A DNA stretch of 7,779 nt from assembly GCA_021815285.1 (NCBI GenBank), contig JAKAHE010000097.1, forward strand, positions 1 to 7,779. The letters run 5' to 3'. The notes under the pieces are model-generated. The model did no database searches, was not told the DNA's origin, and was given only the letters and a program-made list of their open reading frames with translations. The position numbers and the translations under genes are program-made. This DNA comes from Nitrospirota bacterium (GTDB lineage Bacteria; Nitrospirota; JACRHJ01). This document shows, piece by piece, positions 1 to 5,776 of this stretch. Each line of letters starts with the position of its first letter. Position 1 is the first letter of the stretch.

Positions 1-719
1 TCCGCGAGCTGCACAGGCAGTCGGACAGGACGTACGGCGCGCGCAGGATCGCGGATGATTTACGTGAGCAAGGCGTCCCCTGCGGTCGTTACAGGGCGCG
101 CACTCTCATGGCCCTGGCCGGCGTGAGCGCCCGTCAGAAAAGGAAATTCAAGGCGACGACTAACAGCAGGCATGACCTGCCGGTCGCGCCGAACCTGCTG
201 GAGCGCGAGTTCAGCATCCTTGCCCCGGACAAGTTGTGGGCAAGCGACATCACGTACGTCTGGACGCGCGAGGGCTGGCTGTATCTCGCGGTGGTGATTG
301 ACCTGTTCAGCCGCATGGTTGTCGGCTGGTCTCTAAGCGAACGCATAACGAGACGGCTCGTGATGGATGCGCTCAGGATGGGCGTCGGACGCCGCAGACC
401 CGCGCCGGGGCTGATACACCACTCGGACCGGGGCGTTCAGTACGCGAGTTCCGACTTTCAGAAACTGCTGACGGTCTTCGGCATGACATGCAGCATGAGC
501 AGGAAGGGCGACTGCTGGGACAATGCGGTGTCAGAGAGCTTCTTCGGCAAGCTGAAGACAGAGCGCGTGTTCTTCGCTGATTACAAGACCAGGGACGAGG
601 CCAGAAGGGACATCGTGGACTACATCGAGATGTTCTACAACAGTAGACGGCGGCACTCATACCTGGGCAATGTCAGCCCAAAACGGTTCGAGGAAATGCG
701 GCTCCAAAATGCCGCTTAA
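1..719 (+). CDS. IS3-family transposase OrfB (DDE integrase domain), 5' truncated by the window edge
   Basis: The reading frame is open from base 3, well before the first ATG at 108, so that ATG is internal and the true start lies left of the window. The part before 108 encodes an HTH-like stretch with RTYGARRIADDLREQG, typical of the OrfB N-terminus in IS3 elements. Counting from the ATG at 108, the rve-type catalytic core has Asp47 (WASDIT), Asp107 (HHSDRG) and Glu143 (VSESFF). The second Asp and the Glu are 35 residues apart, giving the classic DD(35)E signature. The C-terminal YNSRRRHSYLGNVSP is also typical. The enzyme catalyses cut-and-paste/circle-type transposition of its element, usually as an OrfAB frameshift fusion with the upstream orfA, which is not visible here. 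No internal stop or frameshift is seen, so the visible part could be functional. Confidence 0.95.
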   Translation, partial: RELHRQSDRTYGARRIADDLREQGVPCGRYRARTLMALAGVSARQKRKFKATTNSRHDLPVAPNLLEREFSILAPDKLWASDITYVWTREGWLYLAVVIDLFSRMVVGWSLSERITRRLVMDALRMGVGRRRPAPGLIHHSDRGVQYASSDFQKLLTVFGMTCSMSRKGDCWDNAVSESFFGKLKTERVFFADYKTRDEARRDIVDYIEMFYNSRRRHSYLGNVSPKRFEEMRLQNAA

Positions 720-723
720 CAAT

Positions 724-749
724 GTGTCCATTTTTACTTGACCACGTCA
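724..749 (+). repeat. Probable right terminal inverted repeat of the IS3-family element
   Basis: Five bases after the transposase stop the sequence reads TGTCCATTTTTACTTGACCA and ends CGTCA at 749. IS3-family elements end in 5'-TG...CA-3' with A/T-rich inner repeats close to the orfB stop, so this is a plausible right end, with the boundary at or near 749. Base composition changes at once to AT-rich intergenic DNA. The matching left repeat and the target-site duplication lie outside the window, so the exact boundary is inferred. Confidence 0.6.
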
Positions 750-819
750 TAATAATAGGTTTTAGCAACCTCGGACGCAACACATGAAATTATTGAAGAA
801 AAATAAAATATAAATTACC

Positions 820-848
820 TTGAAATTTTTTCTTGCACGTGGTAGTAT
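820..848 (+). promoter_or_regulatory. Sigma70-type promoter of the perR/hfq-like/lnt operon
   Basis: A -35 hexamer TTGAAA (820-825) and a -10 hexamer TAGTAT (843-848) are separated by exactly 17 bp. A/T-rich DNA at about 788-819 lies directly upstream, in UP-element position. This predicts transcription starting at about 855. If so, the TTG at 852 lies upstream of the transcript and the ATG at 858 would be almost leaderless, which supports the ATG at 894 as the perR start. An overlapping alternative -35 (TTGCAC, 833-838) has no good -10 partner. Confidence 0.6.
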
Positions 849-850
849 TG

Positions 851-864
851 ATTGCGTATGCAAT
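851..864. promoter_or_regulatory. Palindrome ATTGC-N4-GCAAT at the predicted perR transcription start (candidate operator)
   Basis: ATTGC (851-855), GTAT, GCAAT (860-864) is a perfect 5-bp inverted repeat across the predicted +1 of the perR promoter. Fur-family regulators bind A/T-rich palindromes, often at their own promoters, and a repressor here would block RNA polymerase. The sequence matches neither the canonical Fur box nor the B. subtilis PerR box (TTATAATnATTATAA). Autoregulation by the adjacent gene product is therefore inferred from position and symmetry only. Confidence 0.4.
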
Positions 865-893
865 TATCTAATAATCAAAATGGAACATCTGCC

Positions 894-1295
894 ATGAAAA
901 ACGTAGATGGGGTCAAGTACAGAATGACCAAGCAGAAGAGAGTCATACTCGAAGTGCTTAAAAACACGAAGTCCCATCCGACGGCTGACTGGGTATACGA
1001 CAAGGTTCGGAAGAAGATACCGAATATCAGCCTCGGCACGGTGTACAGAAACCTCAACATCCTGAAAAACCAGGGAGAAATACTCGAGCTGTCCTATGGC
1101 AAGGGTTTCAGCCGGTTCGATGGCAATGCCTCAATACATTACCACTTCACCTGTGAGCGCTGCGGCAGAATACTCGACATAGAGACCCCGCAATTTATCG
1201 ATATCGAGCAGGAGGTTGCCAGTCAGATGGGCGTAAAGGTTGCGCGGCACCGCCTTGAATTCTACGGTTCCTGCCCGGACTGCATGACAGACTGA
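894..1295 (+). CDS. perR: PerR-type Fur-family metalloregulator (peroxide-responsive repressor)
   Basis: This is a Fur-superfamily repressor: an N-terminal winged helix binds DNA and a C-terminal domain dimerises and binds metal. From the ATG at 894 (133 aa), the regulatory metal ligands of B. subtilis PerR all have counterparts: His28 (SHPTAD), Asp76 (SRFD), His82 and His84 (IHYHF), Asp95 (GRILDI). The structural zinc site is Cys87/Cys90 (CERC) and Cys127/Cys130 (CPDC). Asp, not Glu, at the position of PerR Asp104 is the residue linked to iron-catalysed histidine oxidation by H2O2 in PerR, so peroxide sensing is a better guess than iron sensing. The recognition helix region contains SLGTVYRNLNIL. 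In-frame TTG 852 and ATG 858 would add 14 or 12 residues, but both lie at the predicted +1, while ATG 894 has GGAA 8 nt upstream. It is first in an operon, with the next gene 21 nt downstream in the same frame. Confidence 0.85.
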   Translation: MKNVDGVKYRMTKQKRVILEVLKNTKSHPTADWVYDKVRKKIPNISLGTVYRNLNILKNQGEILELSYGKGFSRFDGNASIHYHFTCERCGRILDIETPQFIDIEQEVASQMGVKVARHRLEFYGSCPDCMTD

Positions 1296-1316
1296 TCCAC
1301 CCTTTTACGGCGCCGG

Positions 1317-1805
1317 ATGACTCAACCACTTAAGCTCGAAGAATCTTTTCTGAAGATAGCCGCCGATGAGGCCCTGCCCCTGAGACTTACCCTCGCTAAC
1401 CGCGAGAGGCTGACCGGTGTGGTAAAATCGGTCGGCAAATACGACTTGACGCTCGAATCCGATGGGCGCGTAATCGCTCTTATGAAAAAGGAAATTTTCC
1501 AGGCAATCCCCCCTCGGGATATACTCGACGAATCCTTTTTCAAAACCGCTCCCGATGAAGAGCCGTTCCCCCAGAAATCCCGCGTGCAGGACGAATTCTT
1601 AAGCCGTTTCGTAAAGGAGCGCACGCTTGCCCTCCTGCGGCTTATAAACGGCGAGGATATCCGGGGAGTAATAGACGGATACGACGGCTTTACCATCTCA
1701 ATAAGGACGGGACGCGGCCAGGTCATGATATACAAGCACGGAATATGCAGCATCAGCCCCGGTTACAGACGGCGGCAGAGGGAAAATGAACAGCAATCCG
1801 TTTGA
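1317..1805 (+). CDS. Tandem Hfq/Sm-like domain protein (two Hfq-like domains in one chain)
   Basis: This 162-aa protein has two Hfq-like Sm folds, about residues 6-66 and 89-149, joined by a linker of about 22 residues. Domain 2 matches E. coli Hfq closely: QDEFL corresponds to Hfq QDPFL (Gln8), Asn111-Gly112 to Asn28-Gly29, Gly117 to Gly34, Tyr122-Asp123 to Phe39-Asp40, Phe125 to Phe42, and IYKHGICSISP to the Sm2 motif VYKHAISTVVP. Most of the proximal-face U-binding set (Gln8, Phe42, Lys56, His57) is kept, whereas distal-face Tyr25 is replaced by Arg108. Domain 1 keeps the fold pattern (SFL, Pro21, Asn28, Gly34, AIPP) but has Glu8 for Gln8, and Met-Lys-Lys where Hfq has Tyr-Lys-His. The C-terminus is basic (YRRRQR). 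Hfq binds sRNA and mRNA as a hexamer, so a two-domain chain could form a ring from three subunits. No clear Shine-Dalgarno precedes ATG 1317; translation may couple to perR. The stop overlaps the next gene by 20 nt. Confidence 0.75.
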   Translation: MTQPLKLEESFLKIAADEALPLRLTLANRERLTGVVKSVGKYDLTLESDGRVIALMKKEIFQAIPPRDILDESFFKTAPDEEPFPQKSRVQDEFLSRFVKERTLALLRLINGEDIRGVIDGYDGFTISIRTGRGQVMIYKHGICSISPGYRRRQRENEQQSV

Positions 1806-2187
1806 CGATTCGCTCGAGGATTTCTGCTCCAGAGGCGCTGAGGCCGCCCTTGTCCTTAAAGACGGCTCCCAACTAAAGGGCAGGATAAAAAGGTTCGACG
1901 GCTACGTCGTTTTTCTTGAAAACGATGTAGATGTGATGGTATATCGTCATTCCGTCCTGAAGCTCTCAGAGGCTGCGGCCCTGGAACGCTCCGAAACACA
2001 ACCGCAACCAAGACCTGAACCAAGAACGGTTCCCGCGCCGAAACCCCGCCCGAAAACACCTCCGCGCCAGAAAAGGCCGCCCAGGAAGGAGCAGTCTTTC
2101 TCCGTACAGCAGAAAGAGCCCGGCGCTATGTCCCGGATGGGAGAGGAGCTCCTGAAGTGGCTTAAAAACCAAAAGGGCAATGAGTAA
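1786..2187 (+). CDS. Hfq/Sm-like protein with long basic proline-rich C-terminal tail
   Basis: This 133-aa protein has one Hfq-like domain at about residues 8-62. Key matches to Hfq are Asp26-Gly27 (Asn28-Gly29), LKGRI (LQGQI), Phe37-Asp38 (Phe39-Asp40), Tyr40 (Phe42) and MVYRHSVLKL, which aligns with MVYKHAISTV; the YKH motif is thus YRH. The N-terminal helix (SLEDFCSRG) lacks the Gln8 and rim-arginine pattern. Residues 72-100 contain 12 prolines among many Arg and Lys residues, so this part is probably disordered and may bind RNA. A short amphipathic helix follows (GEELLKWLKNQK). The ATG at 1786 has AGAGGG just upstream (1777-1782) and lies inside the previous gene, implying translational coupling. 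The stop overlaps the lnt start by 8 nt. The tail could act like the flexible Hfq C-terminus; function is inferred. An alternative is a generic Sm-like protein without chaperone activity. Confidence 0.7.
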   Translation: MNSNPFDDSLEDFCSRGAEAALVLKDGSQLKGRIKRFDGYVVFLENDVDVMVYRHSVLKLSEAAALERSETQPQPRPEPRTVPAPKPRPKTPPRQKRPPRKEQSFSVQQKEPGAMSRMGEELLKWLKNQKGNE

Positions 2188-3715
2188 TATTTACCTGTTT
2201 TTCCTCCCTGTTCTATCCGGCATTCTCCTCGCGCTCTCATTTCCAAAGGCGGACATATCCGTCCTGGCATGGGTCGCGCTGGCGCCGCTCCTTTACTCGA
2301 TAAGTGAGAAACCGCCCAGGCAATCCTTCAAGGAAGGTTTCGTCGCCGGAGCAGTCTTTTATGCCATTTCCCTGAGCTGGGTAGTTATAGTCATGCGCCA
2401 GTACGGCGGACTCGGCTTTATTCCAAGCCTTTCCCTCCTGCTTGCTCTCTCTGCATATCTCGCCCTGTATGTCGGCGCGTTCGCGTTGCTGTATTCAAAT
2501 GCGCGGGCGTATGCCGGGCAGGCGTCGATATTCCTGGCCCCGGTCTTCTGGGCCGCGCTGGAACTGCTCAGAAATTACGCCCTCTCCGGCTTCCCATGGA
2601 ACCTGCTTGGATATTCGCAGCATCAGAACCTGCCGATTATACAGATTGCCGACATTACCGGAGTTTACGGCGTGTCCGCGCTCATAGTCATGGTAAACGC
2701 TGCAATTACGGAAGCCGTTATCGTAATATACCGAAAGGAATATGCGGATTACAGGAAGTTCGTCATGCCGCTATTAGCCTCTGTAGTCCTCGTTTCATGC
2801 GCCGCATATGGAAACTACCGTCTTGCGAACCTCCCTCGCCCGTACGGCTCCATGAAGGTAACCCTCGTCCAGGGAGATATTGACCAGTCCCATAAATGGA
2901 ACCCGGCATTCCAGGACAAGGTGTTCGATGTTTACAAGACCCTTACAGCCGAAGCTGCCGCGCAGAAAATCAGGCCGGACCTTATAATCTGGCCCGAGAC
3001 CGCAACTCCGTTCTGCTTTCAGGATAAGACTATGGAAGCAGAACTTTCAAACTCCGTAAAGAAAGACGATGTCTGGCTTTTAACCGGCAGCCCGTCTGTC
3101 GGGGAAAAGAACGGCGACGACATAGAATATAACAGCGCGTACCTGCTTAATCCATCAGGCCTAAAGACCGGGCGCTACGATAAGACACACCTTGTCCCGT
3201 TTGGGGAATATGTGCCGCTCAAGACCTTCCTGCCGTTCGTGAACAAAATGGTGCACGGCATAGGCGATTTCGGGACGGGAACAAAATATACCGTGATGCG
3301 GACTGACAAGGCCTCCTTCGGGACGGCGATATGCTTTGAAGTAATATTTCCGGAGCTTGTTCGAAAGTTCGCGCTTAACGGCGCGAACTTCCTTGCCAGC
3401 ATAACAAACGACGCCTGGTTCGGCAACTCCGGCGCGCCGTATCAGCATTTCAATATGGCTGTCTTCCGAGCGGTTGAAAACAGAAGGGCAATGGTTCGCG
3501 CGGCGAATACCGGCATCTCCGGCATAATCCTGCCTTCGGGAGAGGTGACAGCCAGGACGGAAATCTTCAAGCGCGGCGAGATAACGGGAACTATACCCTT
3601 GATTAATAAAATGACATTTTATACCCGCCATGGGGATGTTTTCGCGTATTTATGCGCTGGAATAACGGCGGTCTTTATTGCTATAATCTTATCGAGGAGG
3701 TTGGTTAAGTTATGA
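2180..3715 (+). CDS. lnt: Apolipoprotein N-acyltransferase
   Basis: Lnt is an inner-membrane enzyme that moves an acyl chain from a phospholipid to the N-terminal cysteine of apolipoproteins, the last step of lipoprotein maturation before Lol sorting. The 511-aa product has the family length. Several hydrophobic membrane segments fill about residues 5-215, followed by a periplasmic nitrilase-like domain at about 225-470 and a final membrane helix at about 487-505. The catalytic triad is visible as Glu273 (IIWPETATPF), Lys335 (YDKTHLVPFGEYVPL) and Cys385 (FGTAICFEVIFPEL), matching E. coli Glu267, Lys335 and Cys387. The ATG at 2180 overlaps the end of the second hfq-like gene, whose last codons supply AAAAGGG as a ribosome site. 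It is the last clear gene of the perR operon. No hairpin-plus-T-run terminator follows. Confidence 0.95.
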   Translation: MSNIYLFFLPVLSGILLALSFPKADISVLAWVALAPLLYSISEKPPRQSFKEGFVAGAVFYAISLSWVVIVMRQYGGLGFIPSLSLLLALSAYLALYVGAFALLYSNARAYAGQASIFLAPVFWAALELLRNYALSGFPWNLLGYSQHQNLPIIQIADITGVYGVSALIVMVNAAITEAVIVIYRKEYADYRKFVMPLLASVVLVSCAAYGNYRLANLPRPYGSMKVTLVQGDIDQSHKWNPAFQDKVFDVYKTLTAEAAAQKIRPDLIIWPETATPFCFQDKTMEAELSNSVKKDDVWLLTGSPSVGEKNGDDIEYNSAYLLNPSGLKTGRYDKTHLVPFGEYVPLKTFLPFVNKMVHGIGDFGTGTKYTVMRTDKASFGTAICFEVIFPELVRKFALNGANFLASITNDAWFGNSGAPYQHFNMAVFRAVENRRAMVRAANTGISGIILPSGEVTARTEIFKRGEITGTIPLINKMTFYTRHGDVFAYLCAGITAVFIAIILSRRLVKL

Positions 3716-3914
3716 GTGTCTCTCTATAATTGTGTTGACAAAATGGGTTAACGGGTTAGCTTTTTTAGTAAAGTCAGACGGCATGGAAATTTCGGAAAGT
3801 TCAAGGGATGGCTGATATAAATCATAGTAAACATGCTTATCCTATGCTATTAGAGTATTTACCCTGATTGCGGCATAGTGCCAAGACAAGTTCGATGGAA
3901 GAAAATAGGTTTCC
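3716..3914. other. Intergenic spacer between lnt and the sulfite reductase gene
   Basis: This 199-bp spacer holds no credible coding sequence and is more A/T-rich than its flanks. At its left edge ATG 3712-3714 overlaps the lnt stop as ATGA, with GAGGAGG at 3694-3700, but that reading frame closes after five codons. A consensus TTGACA lies at 3735-3740 without a good -10 at 16-18 bp. GGGTTA occurs twice (3745-3750 and 3753-3758). TATAAT at 3725-3730 has only a poor -35 (TTGGTT, 3701-3706, 18 bp away). An FNR-like palindrome lies at 3813-3824. A promoter for the downstream gene is expected here but cannot be placed with confidence. Confidence 0.5.
3812..3825. promoter_or_regulatory. FNR/CRP-family-like palindrome upstream of the sulfite reductase gene
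   Basis: The bases cTGAT-ATAA-ATCAt contain the inner TGAT-N4-ATCA of the FNR consensus TTGAT-N4-ATCAA; only the outermost base of each arm differs. The site is about 90 bp upstream of the start codon, a sensible place for an activator, and FNR/Dnr-type regulators often control nitrite and sulfite reductase genes. The site is short and lies in A/T-rich DNA, so chance is a real alternative. Confidence 0.3.
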
Positions 3915-4574
3915 ATGGCGCCTGACAGTAAGGACAATCACAAGACTTACATCATCGTCCCCGGACCAAAGCTGGGTGTGGTTCTTCCTGAGCTTCTACA
4001 GACTGTAGCCGGGGTAGTCGAGAAACACGACATTCCCCAGCTAAAACTTACAGTGGCACAGCGACTGGCCCTGATAGGTTATGCCCCGGAAAATATCGAT
4101 CAAATCTGGCAAGACCTGGGCAACAGCGGCTCGCCGCAAAAAAAGTCCGGCGTCTCCTACATCAAGGCCTGCCCAGGCAAAGCCTGGTGCAAGTATGGGG
4201 TACAGGACGCCTTGACCCTGGGAGACAAGCTGGAAAAGATATTGCTGGAAATCCCGCTGTCGTTCAATGCCAAGGTCAAGGTTGGCATTTCCGGTTGTCC
4301 ATTTAATTGCTGCGAGAGTTTTGTCCGCGATCTCGGCATCTTTGGCAAGAAGAACGGGTGGACGTTGGTCTTCGGCGGAAACGGCGCTCGCAAGCCCCGT
4401 ATCGGTGACGTGATCGACGAAAGTATGAGCGACGAGCAGGTGTTGGAACTGGCGGTCAAGGTATTGGTTTATTACAACGCCAATGCCGTAAACCGCGAGC
4501 GCACTGCCAGGTTTATGGAACGGATAGGGCTTGAGAAACTGCGTAATGCGCTTGCTATGCGGGCCACAGAATGA
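3915..4574 (+). CDS. Small assimilatory-type sulfite reductase (siroheme and 4Fe-4S, nitrite/sulfite reductase family)
   Basis: This 219-aa protein of the nitrite/sulfite reductase family resembles the single-chain low-molecular-weight assimilatory-type sulfite reductase of Desulfovibrio, which is about this size. The N-terminal part (about 10-70) corresponds to the ferredoxin-like half-domain. The siroheme/4Fe-4S ligands are Cys86-x5-Cys92 (ACPGKAWC) and Cys128-x3-Cys132 (GCPFNC), the family signature with a shared cysteine bridging cluster and siroheme. The GGNGARKPRIGD stretch (154-165) is typical of the fold. It would reduce sulfite to sulfide, or nitrite to ammonia, in the cytoplasm; the natural substrate cannot be told from sequence. 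ATG 3915 has a weak TAGG five bases upstream. Three of 14 Ile codons are ATA, against about 14 of 25 in prfB next door, and only one of ten Arg codons is AGG. It sits between lnt and prfB, so transfer or insertion is likely. Confidence 0.85.
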   Translation: MAPDSKDNHKTYIIVPGPKLGVVLPELLQTVAGVVEKHDIPQLKLTVAQRLALIGYAPENIDQIWQDLGNSGSPQKKSGVSYIKACPGKAWCKYGVQDALTLGDKLEKILLEIPLSFNAKVKVGISGCPFNCCESFVRDLGIFGKKNGWTLVFGGNGARKPRIGDVIDESMSDEQVLELAVKVLVYYNANAVNRERTARFMERIGLEKLRNALAMRATE

Positions 4575-4637
4575 CACGGTGATGAGGGATAATCTTATTT
4601 GCATTAATTACCCACGCGAAACGAAAGAGAACCAGAT

Positions 4638-5772
4638 ATGATAACGACGGAAGAGATACAGAGGGAGCTTTTACGCCTCCGGGACAGGGTTTCGGCCCTG
4701 GGGAGGCATCTTTGACATACCGGCCAAAGAGAAGCGCGCCGGAGAGATAAACGCCCTGATGGAGGCCCAGGGGTTCTGGGAAAACGCCGAAGCGGCGCAA
4801 TCCCTGATGAAGGAGAAAACCGCGCTTCAGAATTCCATAGCTTCATGGGAATCCCTTGGCAAGGCCGCAGAAGACATAGACGTAATGCTGGAACTCGCCT
4901 CAGAGGAAGGCGGCGAGTCCCTGGCGGCGGACATAGACGCCGGGATGCAGAAGCTTGCCCACGACGTGGACTCTGCGGAACTGGAACTTATGCTGTCCGG
5001 CGAGAACGACAGGCTTAATGCAATCCTGACCGTCCACCCCGGGGCTGGCGGGACGGAATCCCAGGACTGGGCGGAGATGCTCCTTAGGATGTATCTGCGC
5101 TGGGCGGAGAGGCGCGGCTTCAGGACGGATATTATCGACTCGCTGCCTGGAGAAGAGGCGGGTATAAAGAGCGTAACGGTCGAGGTAACCGGCAAGAACG
5201 CCTTTGGATATCTGAAGGCCGAGGCCGGAGTCCACAGGCTGGTCAGGATTTCTCCGTTCGACGCCAACAAGAGAAGGCATACGAGCTTTGCATCCGTCTT
5301 CGTATACCCGGAGGTCGAGGACGACGTAAAGATTGAAATCGACGAGAAGGACTTGCGTATAGATACCTACCGTTCCTCCGGCGCGGGCGGCCAGCATGTC
5401 AACAAGACCTCCTCCGCCATACGCATCACTCACATACCGACCGGCATCGTCGTGCAGTGCCAGGACGAGCGTTCACAGTTCAAGAACAAGGACAAGGCGT
5501 TCAAGGTCCTGCGCTCCCGCCTCTACGATTTGGAGATGAAGAAGAAAGAGGCGGAAAGAGAAAAGGTGAACAGCGAGAAAAAGGACATAGCCTGGGGGAG
5601 CCAGATTCGCTCGTATGTCTTCATGCCGTATCAGATGGTAAAGGACCACAGGACCGGCCACGAGGTCGGGAACATAAACGCCGTCATGGACGGAGACATA
5701 GACGGCTTCATCGAGGCGTATCTCCTCGGCAGACGCGGAGAGCCGGGCAGCGCGGCTGACGATAACATCTAA
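4638..5772 (+). CDS. prfB: Peptide chain release factor 2 (RF2), expressed by +1 programmed frameshift
   Basis: RF2 reads UAA and UGA on the ribosome and triggers peptide release. Translation from ATG 4638 gives 25 codons and then an in-frame TGA at 4713-4715. Slipping +1 at CTT (4710-4712) skips T4713 and continues with GAC at 4714 to the TAA ending at 5772, giving 377 aa. The join (ALGRHL|DIPAKEKRAGEI) matches E. coli RF2 around its own shift site. In this numbering the UGA/UAA-recognition tripeptide is SPF at 205-207, and the GGQ that drives hydrolysis is at 250-252, the same positions as in E. coli. The N-terminal coiled-coil domain and the C-terminal helix are complete. Reading only from the ATG at 4759 would lose the first 40 residues. 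The start has a modest AAGAGA at 4625-4630. It ends 4 bp before a palindromic repeat. Confidence 0.95.
4700..4716 (+). promoter_or_regulatory. RF2 programmed +1 frameshift site
   Basis: The site reads GGGGAGG-CAT-CTT-TGA-C. An internal Shine-Dalgarno-like GGGGAGG (4700-4706) is followed by one codon, the slippery CTT, and the poorly terminating TGA-C. Spacing and all key elements equal those of the E. coli prfB site (AGGGGG-TAT-CTT-TGA-C). When RF2 is scarce the ribosome pauses at TGA and tRNA-Leu slips onto TTT in the +1 frame, so RF2 autoregulates its own synthesis. TGA ends several neighbouring genes here (perR, the first hfq-like gene, lnt, the sulfite reductase), so RF2 demand is real. 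Confidence 0.95.
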
Positions 5773-5776
5773 AACA

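Noticed and set aside
852..893. Upstream in-frame starts for perR (TTG 852, ATG 858)
   Set aside because: They lie on the predicted transcription start and inside the palindrome, have no ribosome site, and add residues that PerR proteins lack. ATG 894 with GGAA 8 nt upstream fits better.
1293..1319. PerR to Hfq-like readthrough fusion across TGA 1293-1295 (both genes share a frame, seven sense codons between)
   Set aside because: No recoding signal is visible, PerR ends at its normal C-terminus after the zinc cysteines, and a simple 21-nt operon gap explains the layout.
1322..1753. Long minus-strand open frames (also at 3161-3631, 4041-4604, 4827-5433)
   Set aside because: They lie antisense to well-supported genes, have low-complexity or unrecognisable products, and lack convincing starts; they are shadows of the plus-strand coding sequence.
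3712..3729. Mini-ORF ATGAGTGTCTCTCTATAA after a good GAGGAGG
   Set aside because: Five codons only; treated as a possible scar of a lost coupled gene, not as a gene.
3735..3763. Consensus TTGACA (3735-3740) as a promoter for the sulfite reductase gene
   Set aside because: No acceptable -10 hexamer at 16-18 bp, so it is not called.
3915..4574. Dissimilatory sulfite reductase DsrA/DsrB subunit
   Set aside because: 219 aa is far too short, no second subunit is adjacent, and the form fits the single-chain small assimilatory-type enzyme.
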